Source: Limimonas halophila
GTDB lineage: Bacteria > Pseudomonadota > Alphaproteobacteria > Kiloniellales > Rhodovibrionaceae
NCBI RefSeq assembly: GCF_900100655.1
Contig: NZ_FNCE01000010.1
Span: 29,772 to 93,771 of the forward strand
DNA: 64,000 bases
Reading direction: 5' to 3'
Shown here piece after piece: positions 29,245 to 37,476 of this stretch. The notes under the pieces are model-generated. The model was not told the DNA's origin, did no database searches, and was given only the letters and a program-made list of their open reading frames with translations. The position numbers and the translations under genes were made by a program. The stretch's first letter is position 1. The number at the start of each line of letters is the position of its first letter.

Positions 29245-29925
29245 TCAGCCGTGACGCTGGCGCGGGGGATCGCCCGCGGCGCTGTCCCCGCCCGCGAGGC
29301 GGATGACGGGGTGCTGGAAGCGCTGCACCAGCTGCTCGCTGTGGGTGGCGATCACGACGGTCGTCCCCATCTTGTTGAGTTCCTCGAAGAGGTACAGCAA
29401 CCGGAGAGCAAGACGATCATCCACGTTGCCCGTGGGCTCGTCCGCGAGCAAGAGGCTGGGCCGGCCGATGACGGCGCGCGCGATGGCGACGCGCTGCTGC
29501 TGCCCGCCGGACAGCGTGGGCGGGTAGGCGTGCAGGTGCTCGCCCAGCCCCACCCAGGCGAGCAGCTCGGCCACGTGCTCCGAGACGCTGGTGCCGCCCT
29601 TGCCCTGGACGCGCAGCGGCAGCTCGACGTTCTCCAGGGCCGTGAGGTGGTCGAGCAGGCGGAAGTCCTGGAACACGACGCCGATTCGCCGGCGCAGCAG
29701 CGTCTTGTCGCGCCGCGTGAGCTGGGCGATGTCCTTGCCGAACAGGCTCACCCGACCGTCGGACGGCTTGTGCCAGAGGTACATCAGCTGCAGCAGCGAG
29801 GTCTTGCCCGCGCCGCTGGCGCCCGAAACGAAGTGGAACGAGCCGGGCTGAAGGTGGAAGCTGAGATCGCGCAGCACGTGGTGGCCGGTGCCGTACTGGA
29901 AGCTCACGTTGTCGAAGCGAACCAC
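29245..29925 (-). CDS. ftsE: Cell division ATP-binding protein FtsE
   Basis: A 226-residue ABC ATPase that drives FtsX. Walker A is [10 protein letters not shown], the signature is LSGGQQQR, and Walker B is [12 protein letters not shown], with the switch His in IATHSEQL. The GTG start at 29925 is chosen because AAGGGGGA stands five bases before it and the protein then begins [12 protein letters not shown], as FtsE should. An upstream GTG at 30009 would add a 28-residue Arg/Ala tail. First gene of the ftsE-ftsX-ydcF-plsC run. Confidence 0.94.
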   Translation of the reverse strand: MVRFDNVSFQYGTGHHVLRDLSFHLQPGSFHFVSGASGAGKTSLLQLMYLWHKPSDGRVSLFGKDIAQLTRRDKTLLRRRIGVVFQDFRLLDHLTALENVELPLRVQGKGGTSVSEHVAELLAWVGLGEHLHAYPPTLSGGQQQRVAIARAVIGRPSLLLADEPTGNVDDRLALRLLYLFEELNKMGTTVVIATHSEQLVQRFQHPVIRLAGGDSAAGDPPRQRHG

Positions 29926-30050
29926 CGGCGTCCCCCTTGTGGCCCCTGCTGGCCCCCTGCGTGGGCGCGCCGCCGCAACGCCGCGGCTTGCGCGCACGGA
30001 CGCCGACACCTATAAAGCGGGAAACCAAGGTTTTCCAGCGCCCTCGCGCA

Positions 30051-30803
30051 ATGATTCTGACCTGTCCCCAATGCGGTTCTCAATTCCGGGTGGCGGCTGA
30101 GAAGCTCGGCCTGTACGGGCGGACCGTGCGCTGTTCGCGCTGCAAGCACAGCTGGCACGCCACGCCGGACGACGACGAGTCCGAGGAGCTGGAGCTGAGC
30201 CCGGACGGCGAGCCCAATCAGACGGGCGAGGGCACAGCGGCCGCCGAAGGTAACGACGGGGCGGGCGAAGCGGCCTCGCCCCACGCCTTCGACGAGGATC
30301 TGGCCGAGTTCCGCGCCGCCCACCGCCGGGCCATGCGCGCGGCCAACCCGGAGCCGGACGCGGGTCGGCGCTTCCCGCTTGGCTGGCTGGTGTTCGCCGC
30401 CGTCGTGCTCGCCATCGTCGCGGGCGGGTGGTTCGGCCGCCAGCAGGTCGTCGCCTACGTGCCCCAGACGGCGGCGCTCTACGATCTGGCCGGCGTGCCC
30501 GTGAACAGCGTTGCGCCGGGGCTGAAGCTGCGCGACGTCACGCGCCGCCGGCAGCTGGTGAACGACACCAACCAGCTCGTGCTGGAAGGCCGCATCGTGA
30601 ACAGCGGCGACCGGGCGCAAAGCGTTCCCCCGATCCGGGCCACGCTCTACAATCAGGCCGGGGAGCGCCTGACGGCGTGGCGGTTCCGTGCCGAGGCATC
30701 GCAGTTGGCGCCGGGGGCGGAGACGACCTTCAGCTCGCGCCGCCCCGATCCCCCGAAAGAAGCACGCGAACTGTCCCTGACCTTCGTCGCGTCGTCGTCC
30801 TGA
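30051..30803 (+). CDS. Zinc-ribbon (MJ0042-type) membrane protein
   Basis: A 250-residue protein. Residues 1-38 are a zinc ribbon with two CxxC knuckles (LTCPQCGSQF and VRCSRCKHSW). An acidic linker follows, then one membrane segment near 108-130 (LGWLVFAAVVLAIVAGGWF) and a DUF3426-like beta-rich domain (LEGRIVNSGDRAQSVPPIRATLYNQAG). Its arrangement, cytoplasmic zinc ribbon and periplasmic domain, suits an envelope sensor, but no role is established. It is divergent from ftsE, as commonly seen in alphaproteobacteria. Confidence 0.86.
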   Translation: MILTCPQCGSQFRVAAEKLGLYGRTVRCSRCKHSWHATPDDDESEELELSPDGEPNQTGEGTAAAEGNDGAGEAASPHAFDEDLAEFRAAHRRAMRAANPEPDAGRRFPLGWLVFAAVVLAIVAGGWFGRQQVVAYVPQTAALYDLAGVPVNSVAPGLKLRDVTRRRQLVNDTNQLVLEGRIVNSGDRAQSVPPIRATLYNQAGERLTAWRFRAEASQLAPGAETTFSSRRPDPPKEARELSLTFVASSS

Positions 30804-30872
30804 CTTGTGATAAGGTTTTCCGCCGAAATCGGCTCGGTCGGGGTGTGACCGGGCGCCACGACGGGGCGGGCC

Positions 30873-31292
30873 ATGGCGGACGCTGAAACCTCGGAAAGTG
30901 CCCATGCGGCGGTGGGCGGCGCGGCGCAACGCGTTCTCCTGGTCGACGACGACACGGCCGTGCGCACCTTCGCCGCGCGCGCCCTGGCCAACCGCGGCTA
31001 CGCGGTGACCGCCGCGGCCAACGGGGAAGAGGCGCTGCGGCTGCTGGACGACGGCGCCGGCGCCGAGATCGTCGTCACCGACATCGTCATGCCGGGCATG
31101 GACGGGCTGGCGCTGGCCCGCACCCTGCGCCAGCGCCAGCCCGGCCTGCCGGTGATCCTGATGACGGGCTACGCCGAGGCCGCGCAGCGCAGCGAACTGG
31201 AAGCCGCCCCGGCACTGACGCTGCTCACCAAGCCCTTCCGGCTGCACACGCTGTGCGACAGCGTCGCCGCGCGGCTGGGCGATCCGGCGTGA
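30873..31292 (+). CDS. CpdR-like single-domain response regulator
   Basis: A 139-residue stand-alone receiver. The acidic pocket is in LLVDDDTAVRTFAARALANRGY, the phosphorylated Asp is in IVVTDIVMPGMDGLALAR, and the Lys is in LLTKPF. The FITGF-like MTGYAEAA and the KPFRLHTL closing are close to CpdR, which controls ClpXP-mediated degradation in the alphaproteobacterial cell cycle. Assignment to CpdR is by resemblance only. It lies beside ftsE, which would suit a cell-cycle role. Confidence 0.78.
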   Translation: MADAETSESAHAAVGGAAQRVLLVDDDTAVRTFAARALANRGYAVTAAANGEEALRLLDDGAGAEIVVTDIVMPGMDGLALARTLRQRQPGLPVILMTGYAEAAQRSELEAAPALTLLTKPFRLHTLCDSVAARLGDPA

Positions 31293-31313
31293 TCCGGGGC
31301 GCCGGGGCGGCGG

Positions 31314-32168
31314 TCACGCCGCGCCGTGCAGTGCCTGGAGCAGTTCCGGATACTGCGGTTCCTCGTCGGGCGTGACGACGCCGTGGCGGATGAAGAAGTC
31401 GATCATCACCACGGAAACGTTGAACTTGAAGGCGTCGCTGTCGCGCACGCGCGCCAGGGCATCCGCCACGTCCATCAGCTCGAAGCGCACGATCTCGCCG
31501 TCGCGGCACGCGGGCGTGAAATCGGCCGGCACATCCAGGTCGTAGATGAAGAGGGTGTCGTCGCGCAGTCCGCTCTCGGCCTCGCAGACGTAGCTGAGCG
31601 CGCCGACCGGTGTGGCCTGGCGCGCCAGCTCGGCCGGCATGGCGGCTTCCTCGTCGGCCTCGCGCACCACGGTGTCGTGCGCGCTGTCGCCGTGGGCCAT
31701 GCCGCCGGCGACGAGGTGGTCCAGCTTGCCGGGGGCGACGCGCTTGTCGGCGGCGCGGGTGCCCACCCAGATCGCCAGGCCGTCCGGCCGGCGCACGAAG
31801 CCGTTCAGGTGAACGCCGTAGGACTTCACGCCGAACAGCGGCACCACGCCCCGGTCCAGGCGCAGGCGGGCGGGCGTCGCCCAGGTTTCCGAAACCCCGT
31901 AGGCCTCGCCCCGCGGCGTGGGCGCGTCGCCGCGCGCGGCCAGGGTTTCCGCCACGTCGTGAACGGCGCGCGAGCGTGCGTCCACGTCCGCCAGGCGCGG
32001 GGAGAGCGTCACCGCCGCCGCGTCCACCCGGAAAACGTCGGGAAAGTCGGCGAGCGCGCGGGCCGTGGCGTGGCGCACGCGCCCCACACGGTGGCCGTCC
32101 ACCACGAAGGGGCGGAAGGCATCCGGGTCCCAGGTGCGGACGGCGGCGATGCGGTCGAAGAAGCTCAC
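31314..32168 (-). CDS. Nudix hydrolase with DUF4743 domain
   Basis: A 284-residue cytosolic protein. The N-terminal 110 residues are the DUF4743 domain found in TPK3/Nudix proteins. The Nudix fold follows, with the box at GGMAHGDSAHDTVVREADEEA, which keeps the READEEA core but has a non-canonical Gly/Asp-rich first half, as in that subgroup. Relatives act on damaged or oxidised thiamine diphosphates. The start overlaps the stop of the ACT gene by four bases. Confidence 0.87.
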   Translation of the reverse strand: MSFFDRIAAVRTWDPDAFRPFVVDGHRVGRVRHATARALADFPDVFRVDAAAVTLSPRLADVDARSRAVHDVAETLAARGDAPTPRGEAYGVSETWATPARLRLDRGVVPLFGVKSYGVHLNGFVRRPDGLAIWVGTRAADKRVAPGKLDHLVAGGMAHGDSAHDTVVREADEEAAMPAELARQATPVGALSYVCEAESGLRDDTLFIYDLDVPADFTPACRDGEIVRFELMDVADALARVRDSDAFKFNVSVVMIDFFIRHGVVTPDEEPQYPELLQALHGAA

Positions 32169-32482
32169 GCGAAGTCCTTGTCCGAGGTGAGCACGGCCTC
32201 CACGCCCCAGATCTGCCGCAGCAGCCGGGCCAGGAAGGCGCTTTCGTGTTGGCTCAGGTCGGCCACCTGCACGTCGATGGCCAGCTCGTCGCGCTCCGGC
32301 CCCATGCGGTCGGCGTGCCAGCGCTCGGGGGTGAGGCTGCGCTTGGCAAAGACTTCCAGCACGCGCGGCATCAGGCCGGGATCGGCGCAGGCGCGGATGG
32401 CGAAGCAGGTGACGCGGTGGGGATGGGGCGCGGATGCGGTCGCTTGGGACGGCGCGGCGGCGCCGGACGGATCAGCACGCAT
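32165..32482 (-). CDS. ACT-like small protein
   Basis: A 105-residue protein. Residues 23-100 look like an ACT domain (VTCFAIRACADPGLMPRVLEVFAKRSLTP, cut here at 29 residues in the window but visible as beta-alpha-beta-beta-alpha-beta), close in pattern to the small subunit of acetolactate synthase. The N-terminus is Ala/Pro-rich and disordered. No valine-type subunit gene lies beside it. It is translationally coupled to the Nudix gene (ATGA), so a link to thiamine-dependent metabolism can be guessed but not shown. Confidence 0.68.
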   Translation of the reverse strand: MRADPSGAAAPSQATASAPHPHRVTCFAIRACADPGLMPRVLEVFAKRSLTPERWHADRMGPERDELAIDVQVADLSQHESAFLARLLRQIWGVEAVLTSDKDFA

Positions 32483-32763
32483 GGGAAACTCCTGCGCGGC
32501 GATGGCGGATCGGGATCAGACGCACTGCATACCCGGTGCCCATGCGGGCACCGGGCCCGTAATTCGCTCATCGCGGCTGCGCAGGACGGTGCGTGTCATG
32601 ACAGGCCGAACGGTAGGAAGCCCTCGGGGAAGGGTCAAGGCGGCGGGCCGGATCATCCCGGCCCAATGCACGTCCCGGCATTCTCCACGGCGCTGTCCCC
32701 AAGGGGCTCCACCGCTTCTGGGGATAATCCTACCCCGTTCGAGGGCGAGGCTGCCACTACCAG

Positions 32764-32874
32764 GTTATCCCGAAGGTGATCCACAGGGCCGTCCCCGCGA
32801 TCTGGGGACGGAAATTCATCCCCAACGCTATCCCCAGGGTGATCCGCAGTGCTGTCCCCGCGATCTGGGGAAAA
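32764..32874. repeat. Two-copy 48-base direct repeat, period 63
   Basis: Copies at 32764-32811 and 32827-32874 share about 40 of 48 bases, with the identical core GTCCCCGCGATCTGGGGA. Both open with a G[T/C]TATCCC element followed by GATCC[A/G]CAG. The core is itself an imperfect palindrome. Confidence 0.8.
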
Positions 32875-32912
32875 CCGCGTTTGGCGGCGGACGCGGGGCG
32901 TCCACACACGAA

Positions 32913-32942
32913 CGCGCCGCCGGGCGGCTTCCCGGCGGCGCG
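32913..32942 (-). terminator. Hairpin after yceI
   Basis: A perfect 12-base-pair GC stem (32913-32924 with 32931-32942) with a six-base loop, 33 bases past the yceI stop on the minus strand. Only TTCG follows, so its strength is uncertain. Confidence 0.65.
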
Positions 32943-32974
32943 CGGTGTACGGTCCAGGTCTGTGGAGGGCGCCC

Positions 32975-33610
32975 TTACTCGGGCAGCTTGTCCAGCTGGT
33001 CCTGGGCGAAGCCCTCGATCTCGATGAGCAGCTCCATCTCGTCGCCGATCGCGGGGGTGTACTTGGAAACGCCGAAATCCGAGCGCTCGATGGTGCCGCG
33101 TGCGGAGATGCCGGCGGTGAGGATGCCGTTGTACTGGGGGAGCGGGTGCTCGCCCAGCTTGTTCAGCGTCACATCCAGCGTCACCGGCTTCGTGGTCCCG
33201 TGCAGCGTCAGCTCGCCCGTGATCTCGGCGGTGTTTTCGCCCGTCTTCTCCACATCCGTCGAGGTGAAGGTGATCTCCGGGTATTCCTTCACGTTGAGGA
33301 AGTCGGGGCTGCGGATGTGCTCGTCGCGTTTGTCGTGCTGGGTGTCCACGCTGTCGGCCTGAATGGTGACGTTCACGGCCGCGTTGTCCGGGTTCTCCTT
33401 GTCGATCGTGAAGGTGCCGGAGAAGTCGGTGAACTCGCCGATCGCGTCCGAATAGCCGAAGTGCGTGATCATGAAGGCGATGTCGGAATGCGCCTCGTCG
33501 ATCTTGAAGGTCTGCGGCTCGGCCTGGGCGGCCGTTGCACCGGCCAGCGCGGCGGTCATGCCGGCCGCGGCGGCGAGCGTGCGTCCGGTTCGCGTGATCG
33601 GGTTGCGCAT
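32975..33610 (-). CDS. YceI family periplasmic protein
   Basis: A 211-residue protein with a signal peptide (about 1-31, ending AAQA). The YceI lipocalin-like barrel carries FKIDEAHSDIAFMITHFGYSD, the paired conserved elements DSVDTQHDKRDEHIRSPDFL and LTLHGTTKPVTL, and the RSDFGVSKYTP ending. YceI barrels bind isoprenoid-type lipids. It is the last gene in a run with a second YceI protein and cytochrome b561. Confidence 0.94.
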   Translation of the reverse strand: MRNPITRTGRTLAAAAGMTAALAGATAAQAEPQTFKIDEAHSDIAFMITHFGYSDAIGEFTDFSGTFTIDKENPDNAAVNVTIQADSVDTQHDKRDEHIRSPDFLNVKEYPEITFTSTDVEKTGENTAEITGELTLHGTTKPVTLDVTLNKLGEHPLPQYNGILTAGISARGTIERSDFGVSKYTPAIGDEMELLIEIEGFAQDQLDKLPE

Positions 33611-33644
33611 GGCGTTGTGGCTCCCGTTGTGTTGGTGATGGCTT

Positions 33645-34226
33645 TCAGTCTCCGGCCGGGCGTGTCGCCACGATCCGGATTTCGATGTCGACCTCGTTGG
33701 GCACCATGCCGGTGTTGCGCCACACGCCCTGGCCGATGCCCCAGCGCAGGCGCTTCACCGTCACCGTGCCCTCGGCGACCGCCTTCAGCGTGGCGTCCCG
33801 GCGCGTGACCGCCAGGGTGAAGGGCAGGTCCACCGGGTGCGTCTGCCCGCGCATCGTCAGCTCGCCGTGGGCGACGTAGCGCTTGCCGTCCTTGTGGGTG
33901 AAGTCGTCGGCGACGAAGCGCGCGGTGGGATGCTTCTCGGCGTGAAAGAGTTGTTCGGACGTGATCGTGTCGTCGCGCTCCGCCGAGCCCGCGTCGACAC
34001 TGGCAATCTCGATTTCCACGTCCACGCGCCCGGCGTCCGGGGCGTCGCGGTCGAACGCGATGCTGGCGTCGAACGCGGTGAACTCGCCGGGCACGGGCGA
34101 GCCGGACTGCTCGGCCACGAAGCCCACGCGGCTTGCCTCGGGATCGACGTCCCAGCTCGGCGCGTCGGCGGCGTGCGCGGGCGGCGCGGCGAACAGCAGC
34201 GCGGCGGCGGTCAGGCGCTTCATCAT
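33645..34226 (-). CDS. Second YceI family periplasmic protein
   Basis: A 193-residue paralogue with a signal peptide (1-19, ending AHA). The same barrel landmarks are present in more divergent form: WDVDPEASRVGFVAEQSGSP, TITSEQLFHAEKHPTARF and LTMRGQTHPVDLPF, with the WGIGQGVWRNTGMVPNEVDIEI ending kept. The ATGATG start overlaps the stop of the cytochrome gene, and GGGGAGA lies six bases upstream. Confidence 0.9.
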   Translation of the reverse strand: MMKRLTAAALLFAAPPAHAADAPSWDVDPEASRVGFVAEQSGSPVPGEFTAFDASIAFDRDAPDAGRVDVEIEIASVDAGSAERDDTITSEQLFHAEKHPTARFVADDFTHKDGKRYVAHGELTMRGQTHPVDLPFTLAVTRRDATLKAVAEGTVTVKRLRWGIGQGVWRNTGMVPNEVDIEIRIVATRPAGD

Positions 34227-34783
34227 GGGCGGTCTCCCCGCAGCGGTGCGCCCGGCAGCATGCGGCGCAGCACGTCGTTGCCGAGCACGAGGTGATGGCG
34301 CAGCGCGGCCAGGACGTGCAGCGCGACAAGCGCCAGGATGAGCCACGACACGTAGAAATGGGCGGCGGCGAAGGTGTCCTCGATCGTCTTCGAGGTGCCC
34401 GGATCGGGCAGACGCCAGCCCCAGATCAGCGACGGAAAGCTGGAGTAGAGCGAGAACACGAGCCCCGTGATCGGCTGGGCGAAGATCACGGCGTAGAGCC
34501 CGGCGTGCGAGGCGTGCGCGGCCCAGTGCTCCCAGCGCGGCAGCCCGGCCGGCATGCCCGGCACGGGGTTCGCCAGCCGCCAGCCCAGGCGGAGCACCGC
34601 GAGCACCAGGATCGTCACCCCGATCGACTTGTGCAGGTTGTACAGCTCGATCTTGAAGGGGGTGTTGGGCAGCTCCTCCATGTACCAGGCGAGCGCGAAC
34701 TGCGCGACGAAGCCCACGACGATCACCCAGTGCAGTGCCTGGGCCACGGCCCCGTAACGGTGCGCGGTGTTGCGAAGCTGCAT
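34223..34783 (-). CDS. Cytochrome b561
   Basis: A 186-residue inner-membrane dihaem cytochrome with four membrane helices. The haem-ligand His residues are expected in QALHWVIVVGF, NLHKSIGV, HASHAGLY and LVALHVLAALRHH. Members move electrons from quinol to periplasmic acceptors; several such genes sit, as here, next to yceI. AAGGAT precedes the ATG by seven bases. It follows the polytopic membrane gene by ten bases. Confidence 0.92.
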   Translation of the reverse strand: MQLRNTAHRYGAVAQALHWVIVVGFVAQFALAWYMEELPNTPFKIELYNLHKSIGVTILVLAVLRLGWRLANPVPGMPAGLPRWEHWAAHASHAGLYAVIFAQPITGLVFSLYSSFPSLIWGWRLPDPGTSKTIEDTFAAAHFYVSWLILALVALHVLAALRHHLVLGNDVLRRMLPGAPLRGDRP

Positions 34784-34793
34784 GCCACATCCT

Positions 34794-35648
34794 TCAGTAG
34801 TAAAGCGGCTGCGAGCGGGCAATGGCCACGAGCACCGCGACCCCGGCCGGCAGGAGTGCCACGGCGAGGGTGAGCGCGTGCTGCCCGAGCGCGGCCGCGG
34901 GCGAACCGGCCGACTGCGGCCGCGCGGCGCCGAAGAGCGCGTCGCGGACGGTGTCCGCAAGCAGTACCGGGGCGAGCAGTGCCAGCGCCAGCGGTTCGGC
35001 CTGGGTGTAGAGCGCCAGGATGGTCACCAGCCCCACCAGGGGCAGGCCGGTGGTCAGGTGCATCAGGCTGCCCACGCCGCGAGGGCTCCAGCCCACGGCC
35101 GTCAGCGCGCCCGCCAGCGTCGCCGCCAGGACGCCCACCAGCTGCGCCATGGCGTAGGATGAGCCGTAGAGCCCGATGGCGGCGGCCGCGATGGTCGCCA
35201 GCATCACCCGGCCGGCGTGGCCCCGGCCCGGCGCTTCCGCCGCGCGGGTCAGCACCCAGGTTGCCGCGGCGCCAACCAGCAGCGCCCGCACCCAGGCGTC
35301 CGCATGCGGCACGGCCAGCCGCGGCCACCCCAGCCACAGGAGCGCCAGCGAGACGGCGCCGGCCACGACCAGCAGCCGCCCGCGCGCGCTGCTGACGCGC
35401 AAGGCCGCCCAGCCCGCCAGCAGGCCCAGGGGCGCCAGCCAGGGCAGCTTTTCCACCGCTCCGCTCGGCGGCACGTCCGGCCAGCCCAGCACGCCCACGA
35501 GCCCGGTGGCGAAGCCCGCGATCACCCCGAGCGCCCCGGCGAAGCCGTTCGTTCGCGCCTTCCCCGCCAGCAGCCAGGTGCCCCCGGCGACGACCAGAGC
35601 CGCGATGAAGGGCAGAGCAAGACCGTCGATCAGCGCGGCGTTGAGCAT
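34794..35648 (-). CDS. Polytopic membrane protein of unknown function
   Basis: Not recognised as a named family. It has 284 residues with about nine hydrophobic segments and little loop sequence. A Ser-Ser-Tyr stretch (GLYGSSYAMAQLVG) and a Gly-rich GVGSLMHLTTGLPLVG lie in the second half. It is first in a run with cytochrome b561 and two YceI genes, so an envelope or redox-associated role is possible. Confidence 0.72.
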   Translation of the reverse strand: MLNAALIDGLALPFIAALVVAGGTWLLAGKARTNGFAGALGVIAGFATGLVGVLGWPDVPPSGAVEKLPWLAPLGLLAGWAALRVSSARGRLLVVAGAVSLALLWLGWPRLAVPHADAWVRALLVGAAATWVLTRAAEAPGRGHAGRVMLATIAAAAIGLYGSSYAMAQLVGVLAATLAGALTAVGWSPRGVGSLMHLTTGLPLVGLVTILALYTQAEPLALALLAPVLLADTVRDALFGAARPQSAGSPAAALGQHALTLAVALLPAGVAVLVAIARSQPLYY

Positions 35649-36024
35649 CCGGGCCTCCGTGTCCGCAAATGACGGTAGATCGTGTGCGCGCGCTGGCCAA
35701 TGCGGCGGACGTGAACAGCCTGTGGCCGCTGCGGAAACGATACGGGATCGGCGCGCTTCATCCGTGCCGCACCGTCATCGCGTGGCCCCCGCACACGGTT
35801 TCCATGGCACGCTCCTTGGTCCGGATGCGCACGCCGGCGGTCGCCGGTCGGCTCGGCGCCGAGACGGCCGGGATTCCCCGGCGCGGCGAGTTCGTCCGCT
35901 CGCACGCGCCCCCGAGCGGCCTTGGCGCATTCGCGCTGCCGGGTCACAATCGGAACCTCCGCGGGTCCGTGTACCCCGCCGTCGGGTGACGGGGCGCCGC
36001 GACGGACCGCTCGGACGGGAGACG
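35649..36024. other. Gene-free divergent stretch
   Basis: A stretch of 376 bases between the polytopic membrane gene and the hydrolase gene. No promoter pair, repeat or gene could be supported. Several frames stay open by virtue of high GC, with Arg-rich translations typical of non-coding shadow frames. Confidence 0.5.
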
Positions 36025-37413
36025 ATGTCCCAACGCCAACGCGATCATCTGCCGCCGCCGCTCGAGATTCCGTTGCTGGGCAGCCGCACCGGCAACCTGC
36101 TGCTGCGGCCGTGGTTCGACCGCGTCACGATTCGCTGGGTGACGCGGCTGTTTTTCCCCATGTCGCGCGGCTGGGCCGCTGCCGGTGTGGCGGAAGGCTC
36201 GCAGCGCCGCTTCGCCCGCGAACTCGGGGTGCGCACCGCTGACCTGCCGCGCGCGGCCACGACCCGCCTGCTCAACGCCGTCCACCGGACACAGGATGAC
36301 TACCGCGCCGCCCGCGAGGAATGGCTGGAGACGTTCTACGCCGATTCCCAGCCCGCGCAGGAACGGCTGGCGGCGGCGGAGTCGGCCCGCGAGCGCGCGG
36401 CTCAGGCCTACATGGCCACGCGTGCCTACGCCTTTCCCATCCACGTGCGCCAGCGCCTGCCGGGGGTGGCGTTTTCCATCACCGATCCCGACACCGTCGC
36501 CGCCGCGCACGCGCACCGCCTGAACGGGCCGGCCACGCGCTTTCCGCCGCCGCCAGCGCCCGAGATGCGGCAGACCTACGGCGTCGGCGGCGGCTACGGC
36601 GAGGTGTCGTGGCTGGGCTGGCCCTCGCCGGGGGCGGGGGACACGGCCTGGGCGCGCGTCTACACCCCGACGGACGTGAAGAACCCGCCGACGCTGATCC
36701 ATCTCCACGGCATCGGCATGGAGATGGAGATGTGGCGCGCGCAGCGCGATCCCGTGAACGCGCTCGCCCGCGACGCCGGCATCCGCGTGATCCGCCCGGA
36801 AGGGCCCTGGCACGGCTCGCGCATGATGCCCGGCTACCACGGCGGCGAGCCCGTGCTGGCCTTCGCGCCCGAGGGCTATCTCGACTACCTCCAGACCTGG
36901 GTGGCGGAAGCCGCGCAGCTCATCCGCTGGGCGCGTGCCACCAGCACCGGCCCCGTGCTCATCGGCGGGCTGAGCCTGGGCGCGCTGACGGCCCAGATCG
37001 TCGGGACCGTCGCGGCATGGTGGCCGCGCGAGCTGCAGGCGGATGCGATGTTCCTGGTCGCCACCAGCGGCGACATGGTCGAGGTCGGCTTCGAAGGCGC
37101 GTTCGCACAGGGCTTCGGCCTGGGCGAGAAGCTGCACGAGCACGGCTGGACGCACGACAAGCTGGTGGACTACCGCACCCTCATGGAACCGCAGGGGCCG
37201 CCCGTGATGCCGCCGGAGCGCGTGGTCATGCTGTTGGGCCGGAAGGATGCGGTGACGCCCTATTCGGGCGGGCTGGCGCTGGCGCGGCAGTGGCACCTGC
37301 CCTCGGAAAACGTCTTCGTGCGCAACCGGGGGCACTTTTCCACGCCGCTGGGGCTGCACCAGGACCCGAGCCCGCTGCACCGCGCCGTCGAGGTCTTGCG
37401 CGCGAGCGCCTGA
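36025..37413 (+). CDS. Alpha/beta hydrolase of unknown substrate
   Basis: A 462-residue protein with a helical N-terminal part of about 190 residues and a C-terminal alpha/beta-hydrolase domain. The oxyanion segment is LIHLHGIGMEMEMWR, the nucleophile elbow GGLSLGALT, the acid probably the Asp of LLGRKDAVTP and the His that of RNRGHFSTP. The HXD-free N-terminus contains LFFPMSRGWAAA, which may be membrane-associated. GGGAG precedes the ATG. Substrate and partners are unknown. Confidence 0.85.
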   Translation: MSQRQRDHLPPPLEIPLLGSRTGNLLLRPWFDRVTIRWVTRLFFPMSRGWAAAGVAEGSQRRFARELGVRTADLPRAATTRLLNAVHRTQDDYRAAREEWLETFYADSQPAQERLAAAESARERAAQAYMATRAYAFPIHVRQRLPGVAFSITDPDTVAAAHAHRLNGPATRFPPPPAPEMRQTYGVGGGYGEVSWLGWPSPGAGDTAWARVYTPTDVKNPPTLIHLHGIGMEMEMWRAQRDPVNALARDAGIRVIRPEGPWHGSRMMPGYHGGEPVLAFAPEGYLDYLQTWVAEAAQLIRWARATSTGPVLIGGLSLGALTAQIVGTVAAWWPRELQADAMFLVATSGDMVEVGFEGAFAQGFGLGEKLHEHGWTHDKLVDYRTLMEPQGPPVMPPERVVMLLGRKDAVTPYSGGLALARQWHLPSENVFVRNRGHFSTPLGLHQDPSPLHRAVEVLRASA

Positions 37414-37476
37414 CCGGGTTGTTTCGTGGGCGCGGGCGCCCAAAATCCACGCCCGGATCGACAACGGACCGATGCC

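Larger units (their letters stand above)
32483..32974. other. Gene-free stretch with a short tandem repeat
   Basis: A stretch of 492 bases between yceI and the ACT gene. It contains the 63-base-period repeat at 32764-32874, a related GTCCCC/GGGGA segment at 32688-32740, and the terminator-like hairpin at 32913. One minus-strand frame (32653-32907) stays open through the repeat, but I judge it non-coding because no ribosome site or family match supports it. Confidence 0.6.

Noticed and set aside
32764..32874. TTATCCC/GATCCACAG elements resembling DnaA boxes, suggesting a replication origin.
   Set aside because: None matches TTATCCACA exactly, no AT-rich unwinding element is adjacent, and no origin-associated genes are near.
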